Source: CAIWHR01 sp963734575 (GTDB lineage: Bacteria > Pseudomonadota > Gammaproteobacteria > Burkholderiales > Casimicrobiaceae). From it: a DNA stretch of 64,000 nt. Under the pieces are notes generated by a model that was given only the letters and a program-made list of their open reading frames with translations, was not told the DNA's origin and made no database searches. Position 1 is the stretch's first letter, and each line of letters starts with the position of its first letter. The position numbers and the translations under genes are program-made. Shown one piece after another: positions 36,820 through 44,845 of the stretch. The stretch lies in assembly GCA_963734575.1 (NCBI GenBank), contig CAVTHT010000008.1, positions 248,001 to 312,000 on the forward strand, read 5' to 3'.

Positions 36820-37962
36820 CTACTCCGGCAACAGCCGGAAGCGCCCGTCCTTGACGGTGACCAGGACGCGCGCGCGCTCGTCCATGCCGTTGTGGTTGGT
36901 CGCAGACATGTTGAACACGCCCTGGCAGCCGACGATCTCTCGCTCCTGCTCGATCGCGTCGCGCAGCGCCACCCGGAAGGCTTCCGTGCCGGGCTTCGCC
37001 TTCTTCAGTGCCGCGGGAATGGCGCGCTGCAGGATGAGCCCGGAATCATAGGTATTCGCGCCGAACGTGGCGGGCTTCTGCCCGAACTGCTTCTCGTACG
37101 CGCCGATGTACGCCATGGCCACCGGCTTGATCGGGTTGCTCGCGGGGATCTCGTCGATGACGAGCATCGGCCCGGCAGCGAGCACGGTGCCTTCCACCTT
37201 GTCCTTGCCGAGGCGGATGAAATCGTCCGTGGCGACGCCGTGCGTCTGGTAGATGGTGCCCTTGTAGCCCTGGTCGCGCAGCGTGATCTGCGGCAGCACG
37301 CCCGGCCCACCCACCCCGGCGATCAGCACCGCATCCGGCTTCGCGGAGATGAGCTTGAGCGACTGTCCGGTCACGCTCTGGTCCGTGCGCTGGTAGTACT
37401 CGGTCGCGACGAGCTTCACGCCCGCCTTGTCGGCCATGGGCGTGAAGACCTTGAGCCAGTTCTCGCCATAGGGATCCTTGAAGCCGATGAAGCCGATGGT
37501 CTTCACTCCCGACTTCACCATGTGCTTCACCAGTGCCGCGGCGATGAGATCGTCGTTCTGCGTGGTCTTGAACACCCAGCGCCGCTTCGCGTCGAGCGGC
37601 TCGACGACGCTCGACGTGCCGACCGTGGCGAGCAGCGGCACCTTGCTCTCCGCGATGATGTCGAGGATCGCCAGTGCGTTGGGCGTCGTGGACGGCCCGA
37701 TGAGCGCATCGATGTTGCTGTCCTGGATCAGGCGTTTGACGTTCTGCACGGCGCGCGTGGTGTCGCCGCCGTCGTCGAGCTGCAGGTATTCGATCGTGGT
37801 GTCGCCCACGCGCTTCGGCAGGAGCTCGCCCGTGTTCTTCTGCGGGATGCCAATGGCCGTGGTGGGACCGGTCGCCGAGACCATGAGCCCGATGCGGACC
37901 TGGGCGCTCGCCACGATGGACACGAGCAGCAATGAAGCAAACGCAAGACGTTGGAACAGCAC
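36820..37962 (-). CDS. Periplasmic branched-chain amino acid-type ABC binding protein (orphan)
   Basis: 380 residues with a signal peptide (MLFQRLAFASLLLVSIVASA). It has a type I periplasmic-binding fold of the LivJ family: VRIGLMVSATGPTTAIGIPQ, the IGPSTTPNALAILDI loop with ligand-contacting Ser/Thr, GTSSVVEP, FIGFKDPYGENW, and a C-terminal FGANTYDSGLIL. The ligand could be an amino acid, amide or aromatic acid. No permease or ATPase genes are in the window, so it must share components encoded elsewhere or serve a sensor. It is followed closely by the MocA-like gene. Confidence 0.85.
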   Translation of the reverse strand: MLFQRLAFASLLLVSIVASAQVRIGLMVSATGPTTAIGIPQKNTGELLPKRVGDTTIEYLQLDDGGDTTRAVQNVKRLIQDSNIDALIGPSTTPNALAILDIIAESKVPLLATVGTSSVVEPLDAKRRWVFKTTQNDDLIAAALVKHMVKSGVKTIGFIGFKDPYGENWLKVFTPMADKAGVKLVATEYYQRTDQSVTGQSLKLISAKPDAVLIAGVGGPGVLPQITLRDQGYKGTIYQTHGVATDDFIRLGKDKVEGTVLAAGPMLVIDEIPASNPIKPVAMAYIGAYEKQFGQKPATFGANTYDSGLILQRAIPAALKKAKPGTEAFRVALRDAIEQEREIVGCQGVFNMSATNHNGMDERARVLVTVKDGRFRLLPE

Positions 37963-38163
37963 GAGTTACTCCCCTGTCGGCCAATGGACGCATCGTAACG
38001 CCCGCGCGGAGCCCTCACAAGGAGCGTGGTCATTGCGCGCAGGGTGATTGCACGGTGGTGCAAGCCGCCGTACATTGAACTGCGGCGCGCGCAGTGGCGC
38101 GCCCGGCAACGGGGCTTCGCGCCCGGGTTGCGACGCGAAGGGCCCGATCCCAACGGAGGTCCC

Positions 38164-38676
38164 ATGCGACGTCGACTGATCTATGTCCTGCCTGATGTGG
38201 CGAGCGCGCGCAGGATGATGGACGATCTTCTGCTTGCACGCATCGAAGAGCGCCATATTCATTTCCTTGCCAATCCCGGGGTCTCGATGGCGGGCCTCCA
38301 CGAGGCGAGCCTGCTGCAGAAGAGCGACGTCGTGCACGGCGCGCAGTCGGGGTTGCTGCTCGGCGCAGGCCTCGGGTGCGCTGCCGGCGTGGCGGTCGCG
38401 ATCGCCTTCCAGACGCCCGGCGGCCTGCCGCTCTTCATCGTGCTCATCGCGACCGTCCTCGGTGCGCTGTTCGGTATATGGGTCTCGACCATGATCGGCT
38501 CGTCCGTGCCGAACACGCGCCTCAAGCCGTACGAGCACGCGCTGGAAGCGGGGAACGTCCTGCTGCTGATCGACGTTCCCCATCACCGCGTCGACGAACT
38601 CCGCGAGCGCCTCGGCGCGATCCACCCCGAGGCCGAGGACCGCGGGCTCGACCCGCACGTGCCCGCGTTCCCCTGA
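38164..38676 (+). CDS. Hypothetical membrane protein with glycine-rich helices (DUF1269-like)
   Basis: 170 residues. An N-terminal soluble segment (MRRRLIYVLPDVASARRMMD, then RHIHFLANPG) is followed by two Gly/Ala-rich membrane helices (about 60-85 and 90-112, including GLLLGAGLGCAAGVAVAIAF). A soluble tail then has LKPYEHALEAGNVLLLIDVP and the HRVDELRERLG helix. The beta-alpha-beta ends around a glycine-zipper hairpin resemble DUF1269-type stress proteins; the assignment is tentative. A perfect GGAGG precedes the ATG, suggesting strong translation. Confidence 0.7.
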   Translation: MRRRLIYVLPDVASARRMMDDLLLARIEERHIHFLANPGVSMAGLHEASLLQKSDVVHGAQSGLLLGAGLGCAAGVAVAIAFQTPGGLPLFIVLIATVLGALFGIWVSTMIGSSVPNTRLKPYEHALEAGNVLLLIDVPHHRVDELRERLGAIHPEAEDRGLDPHVPAFP

Positions 38677-38967
38677 TTCGCGCACGGAAAGCGCGCGGAT
38701 GCACGACATGCCGCGCGGCTTCCCGTGGCGGAGTGCCGTGTGATCGATGACGGCGCCGATGCGCGCGCGCTGCTGGACGCGCTTGGCTGTGCCATGCGCG
38801 CGTGACTGCCGGGACGCAACCGCGTGCTGCTGCGCTGCGGCGCTCGCATCGAGCATGACGGGCAGCCGGTGCATCACCTCGACGGTCGCGCGCTCACCTT
38901 TGGTGATGCGGGCTCTCGAAGCCCATCGCCGGTGAGCGTGGCGCTGAGCACGCGCACCGGCCCGCAA
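38677..38967. other. Gap with possible remnant of a coding region
   Basis: Reading plus-strand frames in succession gives protein-like fragments (ALLDALGCAMRA, then RVLLRCGARIEHDGQPVHHL). This could be a short gene broken by an indel or a shadow. No start with a ribosome site and no domain could be named. Confidence 0.25.
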
Positions 38968-40107
38968 TCACTCGCCGAAGAACTCGCGCACCTTGTCCAT
39001 GAAGGACTTCTCGCGCGGGCTGTGCGCCGCGGGATCCTTCTGGTTGATGGTCTCGAACTCGCGCAGGAGCTCCTTCTGGCGCGCGGTGAGCTTCACCGGC
39101 GTCTCCACCACGACGTGGCAGAAGAGGTCGCCGGCCGTCGCGCTGCGCACCTGCTTGATCCCCTTGGCGCGGAGTCGAAACACCTGCCCGGTCTGCGTCT
39201 CCGCGGGGATCTTGATCTGCGCATGTCCGTCGAGCGTTGGAATCTCGATCTCGCCGCCGAGCGCTGCCGTCACGAAGCTGATCGGCATCTCGCAATGGAG
39301 GTCGCCGCCTTCGCGCTGGAACACCGAGTGCGGTCGCAGGTTGACGACGACGTAGAGATCGCCGGGCGGCCCGCCGTTCATGCCGGCCTCGCCTTCGCCG
39401 GACAGCCGGATGCGATCGTCCTGGTCGACACCCGCGGGGATCTTCACCGACAGCGTCTTGTGCTTCTTGACGCGGCCCGCGCCATGGCAAGTTCCGCAGG
39501 GGTCCGGAATGATCTTGCCGGTGCCGTGGCATTGCGGACAGGTCTGCTGGATCGAGAAGAAGCCCTGCGACACGCGCACTTCGCCGCGGCCGCCGCAGGC
39601 CGGGCATTGCTTGGGCTGGGTGCCCGGCTTCGCGCCGGAGCCGTGGCAGGTCTCGCATTCCTCGAGCGCCGGGATGCGGATCTTCGCCTCGGTGCCACGC
39701 GCGGCATCCTCCAGGGAGAGCTCGAGGTTGTAGCGCAGGTCCGCGCCGCGATACGCACCCGTGCCGCGGCCGCCGCGCTGCGCGCCGAAGATCTCGCCGA
39801 AGATGTCGCCGAAGGCGTCGGCGAAGCCGCCGAAGCCCTGTTGGCCCGCACCCGCGCCGAACCCTGCTGCGGCCGAAGGATCGACGCCCGCATGACCGAA
39901 CTGGTCGTACGCCGCACGCTTGCGCGCGTCGGTGAGGATTTCGTAGGCCTCCTTGGCCTCCTTGAATTTGTCCTCGGCGGTCTTGTCGTCCGGATTGCGG
40001 TCCGGATGATGCTTCATCGCGAGCTTGCGATACGCCTTCTTGATGTCCTCCTCGGAGGCGTCGCGGGCGACGCCGAGGACCGTGTAGTAGTCGCGCTTGT
40101 TAGCCAT
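38968..40107 (-). CDS. dnaJ: Chaperone DnaJ (Hsp40)
   Basis: Co-chaperone that stimulates DnaK ATPase and delivers substrates. 379 residues: J domain with the HPD motif (KLAMKHHPDRNPDD), a Gly/Phe-rich region (GFGGFADAFGDIFGEIFG), and four zinc-binding CxxCxGxG repeats (CETCHGSG, CPACGGRG, CPQCHGTG, CGTCHGAG). A two-lobed C-terminal substrate domain follows. It lies downstream of dnaK but is separated by a strong hairpin and a repeat array, so it is probably transcribed at a lower level. Confidence 0.97.
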   Translation of the reverse strand: MANKRDYYTVLGVARDASEEDIKKAYRKLAMKHHPDRNPDDKTAEDKFKEAKEAYEILTDARKRAAYDQFGHAGVDPSAAAGFGAGAGQQGFGGFADAFGDIFGEIFGAQRGGRGTGAYRGADLRYNLELSLEDAARGTEAKIRIPALEECETCHGSGAKPGTQPKQCPACGGRGEVRVSQGFFSIQQTCPQCHGTGKIIPDPCGTCHGAGRVKKHKTLSVKIPAGVDQDDRIRLSGEGEAGMNGGPPGDLYVVVNLRPHSVFQREGGDLHCEMPISFVTAALGGEIEIPTLDGHAQIKIPAETQTGQVFRLRAKGIKQVRSATAGDLFCHVVVETPVKLTARQKELLREFETINQKDPAAHSPREKSFMDKVREFFGE

Positions 40108-40161
40108 GTGTCATTCGCCGATCAGCTAGCAGCGCTTGCCGACCCATTTCCCCTGAAAGGC

Positions 40162-40364
40162 GTCAGGCTGAAGCCTGACTCACCACACACCGTCAGGCTG
40201 AAGCCTGACCTACAACCTTGAACGCAAAGCGTTGCTGAAGCCTGACCTACAACACCGTCAGGCTGAAGCCTGACCTACAACCTTCACCGCAAGGCGTCGC
40301 CTAAGCCTCACCTACCAGCGTCAGGCTGAAGCCTGACCTACAACCTCATCGGGCTGAAGCCTGA
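40162..40364. repeat. Array of seven palindromic repeats between dnaK and dnaJ
   Basis: The unit GTCAGGCTGAAGCCTGAC is an 8-base perfect inverted repeat around GA. Exact copies lie at 40162-40179, 40192-40209, 40257-40274 and 40320-40337. Degenerate copies lie near 40233-40246, 40294-40310 and 40348-40364. Most are followed by CTACAAC or CACCA. This is a REP-like intergenic element. The unequal spacers (about 8-19 bases) and the degenerate copies rule out CRISPR. Confidence 0.85.
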
Positions 40365-40443
40365 CCCACCACCGCCGTCCACGTTGAGCATCACCGCGAG
40401 GTGATGCTCGAACGCGGACAGATATTACGTCGGGCAGACGGCC

Positions 40444-40476
40444 AAAGGGCCCGGGGATTTGCGTCCCGGGCCCTTT
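40444..40476 (-). terminator. Strong hairpin terminator after dnaK
   Basis: AAAGGGCCCGGG and CCCGGGCCCTTT form a perfect 12-base-pair stem around a 9-base loop, 21 bases after the dnaK stop. The ends provide short A and T runs on both strands, so it can act in either direction. It would attenuate transcription into dnaJ. Confidence 0.75.
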
Positions 40477-40496
40477 GCGTCATGCCTGACGGAATA

Positions 40497-42452
40497 TCAC
40501 TTCTTGTCCTTGACTTCCGTGTACTCGGCGTCGACGACCTTCTCCTCGTCGGCGGCACGACCACCACCCCCGCCCTGACCCGCGGCACCCGCGCCACCAG
40601 CGGCAGCGCCTGCTTCACCGGCGCCCTGGGTCTGTGCGTACATCACCTCACCGAGCTTCTGCGCCGCGGTCGCGAGGGCCGTCGCCTTCGCTTCCAGCGC
40701 ATCCTTGCCGGCATCCTTCTGCTTCAGGAGCTCCTCGGCGTCCTTCACGGCAGCCTCGATCTTCGCCTTCTCGTCGGCGCCGACCTTGTCGCCGTACTCG
40801 GTCACGGACTTCTTCACGCTGTGCACCAGCGTGTCTAGGTGATTGCGGGCCTGCACGACCTCGAGCTGCTTGCGGTCGTCCTCGGCATGCGCCTCGGCAT
40901 CCCGCGTCATGCGCTGGATCTCGTCCTCGGAGAGCCCGGAGCTCGCCTTGATGGTGATCTTGTTCTCCTTGCCGGTCGCCTTGTCCTTGGCCGACACGTG
41001 CAGGATGCCGTTGGCGTCGATATCGAACGTCACCTCGATCTGCGGCATGCCGCGCGGCGACGGCGGGATGCCTTCGAGGTTGAACTGGCCGAGACTCTTG
41101 TTGCCGGCCGCGACGTCGCGCTCGCCCTGCAGCACGTGGATCGTGACCGCCGACTGGTTGTCGTCGGCCGTCGAGAACACCTGCTGCGCCTTCGTCGGGA
41201 TGGTCGTGTTCTTCTGGATGAGCTTGGTCATGACGCCACCCAGCGTCTCGATCCCGAGCGACAGCGGGGTCACGTCGAGCAGCAGCACGTCCTTGACGTC
41301 GCCCTTAAGCACGCCGCCCTGGATCGCGGCGCCGACCGCCACGGCCTCGTCCGGATTGACGTCCTTGCGCGGTTCCTTGCCGAAGAACTCCTTCACCTTG
41401 TCCTGCACCTTGGGCATGCGCGTCTGGCCGCCCACCAGGATGACGTCGCTGATGTCCGACAGCTTGACGCCGGCGTCCTTGATGGCCGTGCGGCAAGGCT
41501 CGATCGTGCGCTCGATCAGCTCCTCGACCAGCGACTCGAACTTGGCGCGGGTGATCTTGATCGACAGGTGCTTCGGACCCGACTGGTCGGCCGTGATGTA
41601 CGGCAGGTTGACTTCGGTCTGCTGCGACGAGGAGAGCTCGATCTTCGCCTTCTCGGCGGCTTCCTTGAGCCGTTGCAGCGCGAGCACGTCGTTCTTGAGA
41701 TCGACGCCCTGGTCCTTCTTGAACTCGGTGACGATGTAGTCGATCAGGCGCTGGTCGAAGTCCTCGCCGCCGAGGAACGTGTCGCCGTTCGTCGATAGCA
41801 CCTCGAACTGGTGCTCGCCTTCCACGGCCGCGATCTCGATGATCGAGATGTCGAACGTGCCGCCGCCGAGGTCGTACACCGCGATCTTGCGATCGCCTTC
41901 GCGCTTGTCGAGGCCGAACGCCAATGCTGCTGCCGTGGGCTCGTTGATGATGCGCTTGACTTCGAGGCCCGCGATCTTGCCGGCATCCTTCGTCGCCTGG
42001 CGTTGCGAGTCGTTGAAGTACGCGGGCACGGTGATGACCGCCTCGGTCACTTCCTCGCCGAGGTAGTCCTCGGCCGTCTTCTTCATCTTGCGCAGGATCT
42101 CGGCCGAGACCTGCGAGGGCGCGACGCGCTTGCCGCGGATCTCGACCCAGGCATCGCCGTTGTCGTGCCGCACGATCTTGTACGGCATGAGGTTGATGTC
42201 CTTCTGGACTTCCTTTTCCTCGAACCGGCGACCGATGAGCCGCTTCACCGCGAACACGGTGTTCTTGGGATTGGTGACGGCCTGCCGCTTCGCGGGGGCG
42301 CCGACGAGGATCTCGCCGTCTTCCAGGTAGGCGACGATCGAAGGCGTGGTGCGGGCGCCTTCGGAGTTCTCGATCACCTTGGGCTGGCCGCCTTCCATGA
42401 TCGCGACGCAGCTGTTGGTGGTGCCGAGGTCGATGCCGATGATTTTTGCCAT
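40497..42452 (-). CDS. dnaK: Chaperone DnaK (Hsp70)
   Basis: 651 residues. ATPase domain with IIGIDLGTTNSCVAIMEGGQ, IINEPTAAALAFGLDK, VYDLGGGTFDISIIEI and DVILVGGQTRMPKVQ. The interdomain linker is DVLLLDVTPLSLGIETLGGV. A substrate-binding domain and a Gly/Ala-rich tail ending VDAEYTEVKDKK follow. The start at 42452 has CGGAGGA upstream. A sigma-32-like promoter (42497-42524) lies in the gap after grpE. The frame is intact. Confidence 0.98.
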   Translation of the reverse strand: MAKIIGIDLGTTNSCVAIMEGGQPKVIENSEGARTTPSIVAYLEDGEILVGAPAKRQAVTNPKNTVFAVKRLIGRRFEEKEVQKDINLMPYKIVRHDNGDAWVEIRGKRVAPSQVSAEILRKMKKTAEDYLGEEVTEAVITVPAYFNDSQRQATKDAGKIAGLEVKRIINEPTAAALAFGLDKREGDRKIAVYDLGGGTFDISIIEIAAVEGEHQFEVLSTNGDTFLGGEDFDQRLIDYIVTEFKKDQGVDLKNDVLALQRLKEAAEKAKIELSSSQQTEVNLPYITADQSGPKHLSIKITRAKFESLVEELIERTIEPCRTAIKDAGVKLSDISDVILVGGQTRMPKVQDKVKEFFGKEPRKDVNPDEAVAVGAAIQGGVLKGDVKDVLLLDVTPLSLGIETLGGVMTKLIQKNTTIPTKAQQVFSTADDNQSAVTIHVLQGERDVAAGNKSLGQFNLEGIPPSPRGMPQIEVTFDIDANGILHVSAKDKATGKENKITIKASSGLSEDEIQRMTRDAEAHAEDDRKQLEVVQARNHLDTLVHSVKKSVTEYGDKVGADEKAKIEAAVKDAEELLKQKDAGKDALEAKATALATAAQKLGEVMYAQTQGAGEAGAAAGGAGAAGQGGGGGRAADEEKVVDAEYTEVKDKK

Positions 42453-42496
42453 TTGTCCGGTCCTCCGGGGAGTCAGGGTGCGGTTATCTGTGCCTC

Positions 42497-42524
42497 AAGT
42501 GGGGTTTTGAGGGGAGGAATCAAG
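42497..42524 (-). promoter_or_regulatory. Candidate sigma-32 heat-shock promoter of dnaK
   Basis: Minus strand: -35 CTTGATT (42518-42524, overlapping the grpE stop codon), 13-base spacer, -10 CCCCACTT (42497-42504), compared with the consensus CTTGAAA and CCCCATNT. A small inverted repeat, CCTCAA/TTGAGG, spans 42493-42512. Confidence 0.5.
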
Positions 42525-43077
42525 CGTTCTCGCGCCCGCGGGCGACGATCACCATCGCGGGGCGCAGGACGCGATCGTTCAGGCGGTAGCCCTTCTGCAT
42601 CACCTGGACGACCGTGTTCGCGGGCTCGTCGCTGTCGACCATGGCCATCGCCTGATGCGCATGAGGGTCGAACTTCTGTCCGAGCGGATCGATGACGGTG
42701 AGCTGGGCCTTGTCGAAGGCCGCCACAAGTTGCTTGAGCGTGAGCTCCACGCCGGCGCGCAGCGATTCGGGGGTGGCATTGTCCGTGGCGAGGGCGGTCT
42801 CCAGCGCGTCGCGGACGGGCAGCAGGCTTTCGGCGAAGCGCTCGATGCCGTAGCGGTGCGCCTTGGCGACGTCCTGCTGGGCCTGCCGCCGCACGTTCTC
42901 GACATCCGCACGGGCGCGCAGGTAGGCGTCCTTGGCGTTGGCGAGCTCTTCCTCGGTGCGGCGCAGCGCCTCGCCGGCGCCGCCGAGATCGCTTTCCGAC
43001 GCGTTCGCCGGGTCCATGGAGGCCGGGTCGAGCGCCCCGGTATTGGCTGTGGTCGATTGGGGATCTTGGTCGTTCAT
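42520..43077 (-). CDS. grpE: Nucleotide exchange factor GrpE
   Basis: Releases ADP from DnaK. 185 residues: acidic, disordered N-terminus (MNDQDPQSTTANTGALDPAS), a long helix (EELANAKDAYLRARADVENV), RYGIERFAESLLPVRDALE, and the beta domain with GQKFDPHAHQAMAMVDSDEP, VQVMQKGYRLNDRVLRPAMV and a terminal VIVARG. The start at 43077 excludes the long upstream frame that overlaps hemH. A good sigma-32 promoter lies at 43149-43177, and dnaK follows after 67 bases. Confidence 0.96.
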   Translation of the reverse strand: MNDQDPQSTTANTGALDPASMDPANASESDLGGAGEALRRTEEELANAKDAYLRARADVENVRRQAQQDVAKAHRYGIERFAESLLPVRDALETALATDNATPESLRAGVELTLKQLVAAFDKAQLTVIDPLGQKFDPHAHQAMAMVDSDEPANTVVQVMQKGYRLNDRVLRPAMVIVARGRENA

Positions 43078-43148
43078 GGTCGTGGATGAAATGGCGGCAA
43101 GCTGGGGCGACGCACGCCGGTACCCGGCTGCGCGTGCCGACCCTTCGC

Positions 43149-43177
43149 AGATTGGGGACGCCTGCGGACGTTTCAAC
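43149..43177 (-). promoter_or_regulatory. Candidate sigma-32 heat-shock promoter of grpE-dnaK
   Basis: Minus strand: -35 GTTGAAA (43171-43177), 13-base spacer, -10 CCCCAATCT (43149-43157). It is close to the sigma-32 consensus in both boxes and spacing. Transcription would begin about 65 bases before the grpE ATG. Confidence 0.65.
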
Positions 43178-43217
43178 GCCCGCGCAGCAAGTCGATGCGG
43201 ACGGTCCCCGGGCGGGG

Positions 43218-44330
43218 TCAGCGGGCCGCACCGGCGGCGCGGGCGCGGGCCTGGGTCATCTCGCGGGACGCGTTGTCCGCCGGGGCGGCCAGCCACCCCT
43301 GCAGGTGCCCCAGCACGAGATCGGCAAGCGCCGCGATCCACAGCGGCTGCTCGTTGAGGCAGGGGATGGCATGGAACTCCTTGCCGCCCGCGGCGAGGAA
43401 GGTCGCCTTCACCTCCATGCCGATCTCCTCGAGCGTCTCGAGGCAGTCGCTCACGAAACCGGGGCAGAACACGTCCACGCGGCGCTTCCCCTCCCGGGCG
43501 AGCGCCTCGGCGGTCGCCGCCGTATAGGGCTTGAGCCATTCCGCGCGGCCGAAGCGCGACTGGAAGCTCACGACGAACTGCTTCGGCGACAGGCCGAGCT
43601 CGGCGACGAGGAGGCGCGCCGTCTTCTGGCATTGGCAGAAGTACGGATCGCCGAGGTCGAGCGTGCGCCGCGGGACGCCATGGAAGCTCAGGATCAGCTG
43701 GTCCGGCCGGCCGTGCCGCATCCAGTAATCGTTGACGCATTGGGCGAGCGCGCGGATGTACGCGGGGTCGTCGTGGAACGCATCGATCGTGCGCAAAGCC
43801 GGCACGCGCCGCATGCCCGCGAGCGCCGCGAACACCGCGTCGATGGCCGACGCGGTGGCGCTCGCGGCGTACTGCGGGTAGAGCGGCACGACCAGCACGC
43901 GATCGCAGCCCGCGCTTTTCAGGCGCTCGAGCGCGCCGCCGATGTCGGGGTTGCCGTACCGCATGCCCAACTCGACGACGGCGAGGTCGCCCGGCAGGCC
44001 CATCTTCTTCAGGCGCTCGCCGAGCAGGCCCGTGAGCAGCGTGCGCTGCCGCACGCTGTGCACGAGAAGCGGCGAGCCCGCCTCGGTCCATATCGCCGCG
44101 TATTTGCGCGCCGACTGCGCCGGCCGCGTGCGCAGGATCACGCCGTGCAGGATCGGCAGCCAGGCGGCCCGCGGGATCTCCACGACGCGCGGATCGGCGA
44201 GGAACTCGGCGAGATAGCGGCGCACGGCCGACGCCGTCGCGGCATCGGGCGTGCCGAGGTTGACGAGCAGCACGCCGATGCGCGCCGGCTCGGCGTGATC
44301 GTGGGGAGGCTCGGGACGATAACGGGACAT
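43218..44330 (-). CDS. hemH: Ferrochelatase
   Basis: Inserts Fe(II) into protoporphyrin IX, the last step of protoheme synthesis. 370 residues. Seen: GVLLVNLGTPDAATASAVRR, RRYLAEFLADPRVVEIPR, VPLYPQYAASATASAID, the catalytic His in LILSFHGVPRRTLDLGDPYF, SFQSRFGRAEWLKPYT, and the catalytic Glu region FCPGFVSDCLETLEEIG. The start at 44330 is 2 bases below the stop of the NTF2-like gene, so the two are translationally linked. Upstream is hrcA; downstream is grpE, 140 bases away with its own promoter. Confidence 0.96.
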   Translation of the reverse strand: MSRYRPEPPHDHAEPARIGVLLVNLGTPDAATASAVRRYLAEFLADPRVVEIPRAAWLPILHGVILRTRPAQSARKYAAIWTEAGSPLLVHSVRQRTLLTGLLGERLKKMGLPGDLAVVELGMRYGNPDIGGALERLKSAGCDRVLVVPLYPQYAASATASAIDAVFAALAGMRRVPALRTIDAFHDDPAYIRALAQCVNDYWMRHGRPDQLILSFHGVPRRTLDLGDPYFCQCQKTARLLVAELGLSPKQFVVSFQSRFGRAEWLKPYTAATAEALAREGKRRVDVFCPGFVSDCLETLEEIGMEVKATFLAAGGKEFHAIPCLNEQPLWIAALADLVLGHLQGWLAAPADNASREMTQARARAAGAAR

Positions 44331-44332
44331 GC

Positions 44333-44845
44333 CTACCGCGCCCGGTAGTGAGCGAGCGCGGCGGCTGCGCGCCGGCGGATCAGCACGCGGAACACGGGAA
44401 GGCCGAGCACCGTGCCTGCGGGCCCCAGCGCCTGGCGCGCCCACCGCGCCACCGGGAACCGATCCTCGTGCGTCACGATGCGACCGTCGCGCACGACGAA
44501 CCCGGCATCGATCTCGTTGCGCACCTTGCGGCCGGTCGCGCTGTAGGTGTACGTCGCCGACCAGTGCGCACGCACGCGATCGCCCTCGGCGACGACCTCC
44601 GACGCGCGTACCTCGAGATCGCGCCCGCGCTCGCACAGCATGCGCCACATGGCCGCGGCGGCATCGTGGTCGAGCCGTCCGAACACCGGATCGCGGAACG
44701 TCGCATCCGGGGCGTAGCAGCGGATCATTGCCTCGGCATCGCGCCGGCCGAGCGCCGCGTAGAAGCCTTCGATCAGCGCCGCGTTGGCGCCGGCGGACCC
44801 CAGCGGCGCGCGCGCCTCAGCCGTTGCGCTGGTGGGTGAGCGCAT
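44333..44845 (-). CDS. NTF2-like/SnoaL-like domain protein
   Basis: 170 residues with the cone-shaped NTF2 fold: ALIEGFYAALGRRDAEAMIR, YAPDATFRDPVFGRLDHDAA, RVRAHWSATYTYSATGRKVR, and FVVRDGRIVTHEDRFPVARW. A basic, Ala-rich tail follows. Members range from polyketide cyclases to stress proteins. No catalytic pair could be assigned. The start at 44845 overlaps the end of hrcA by 29 bases, and the end abuts hemH, so it belongs to an hrcA-orf-hemH operon. Confidence 0.78.
   Translation of the reverse strand: MRSPTSATAEARAPLGSAGANAALIEGFYAALGRRDAEAMIRCYAPDATFRDPVFGRLDHDAAAAMWRMLCERGRDLEVRASEVVAEGDRVRAHWSATYTYSATGRKVRNEIDAGFVVRDGRIVTHEDRFPVARWARQALGPAGTVLGLPVFRVLIRRRAAAALAHYRAR

Noticed and set aside
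40162..40364. CRISPR-like array of regularly repeated units
   Set aside because: Units are palindromes with degenerate copies, the spacers are short (about 7-20 bases) and similar to each other, and no cas genes are present.
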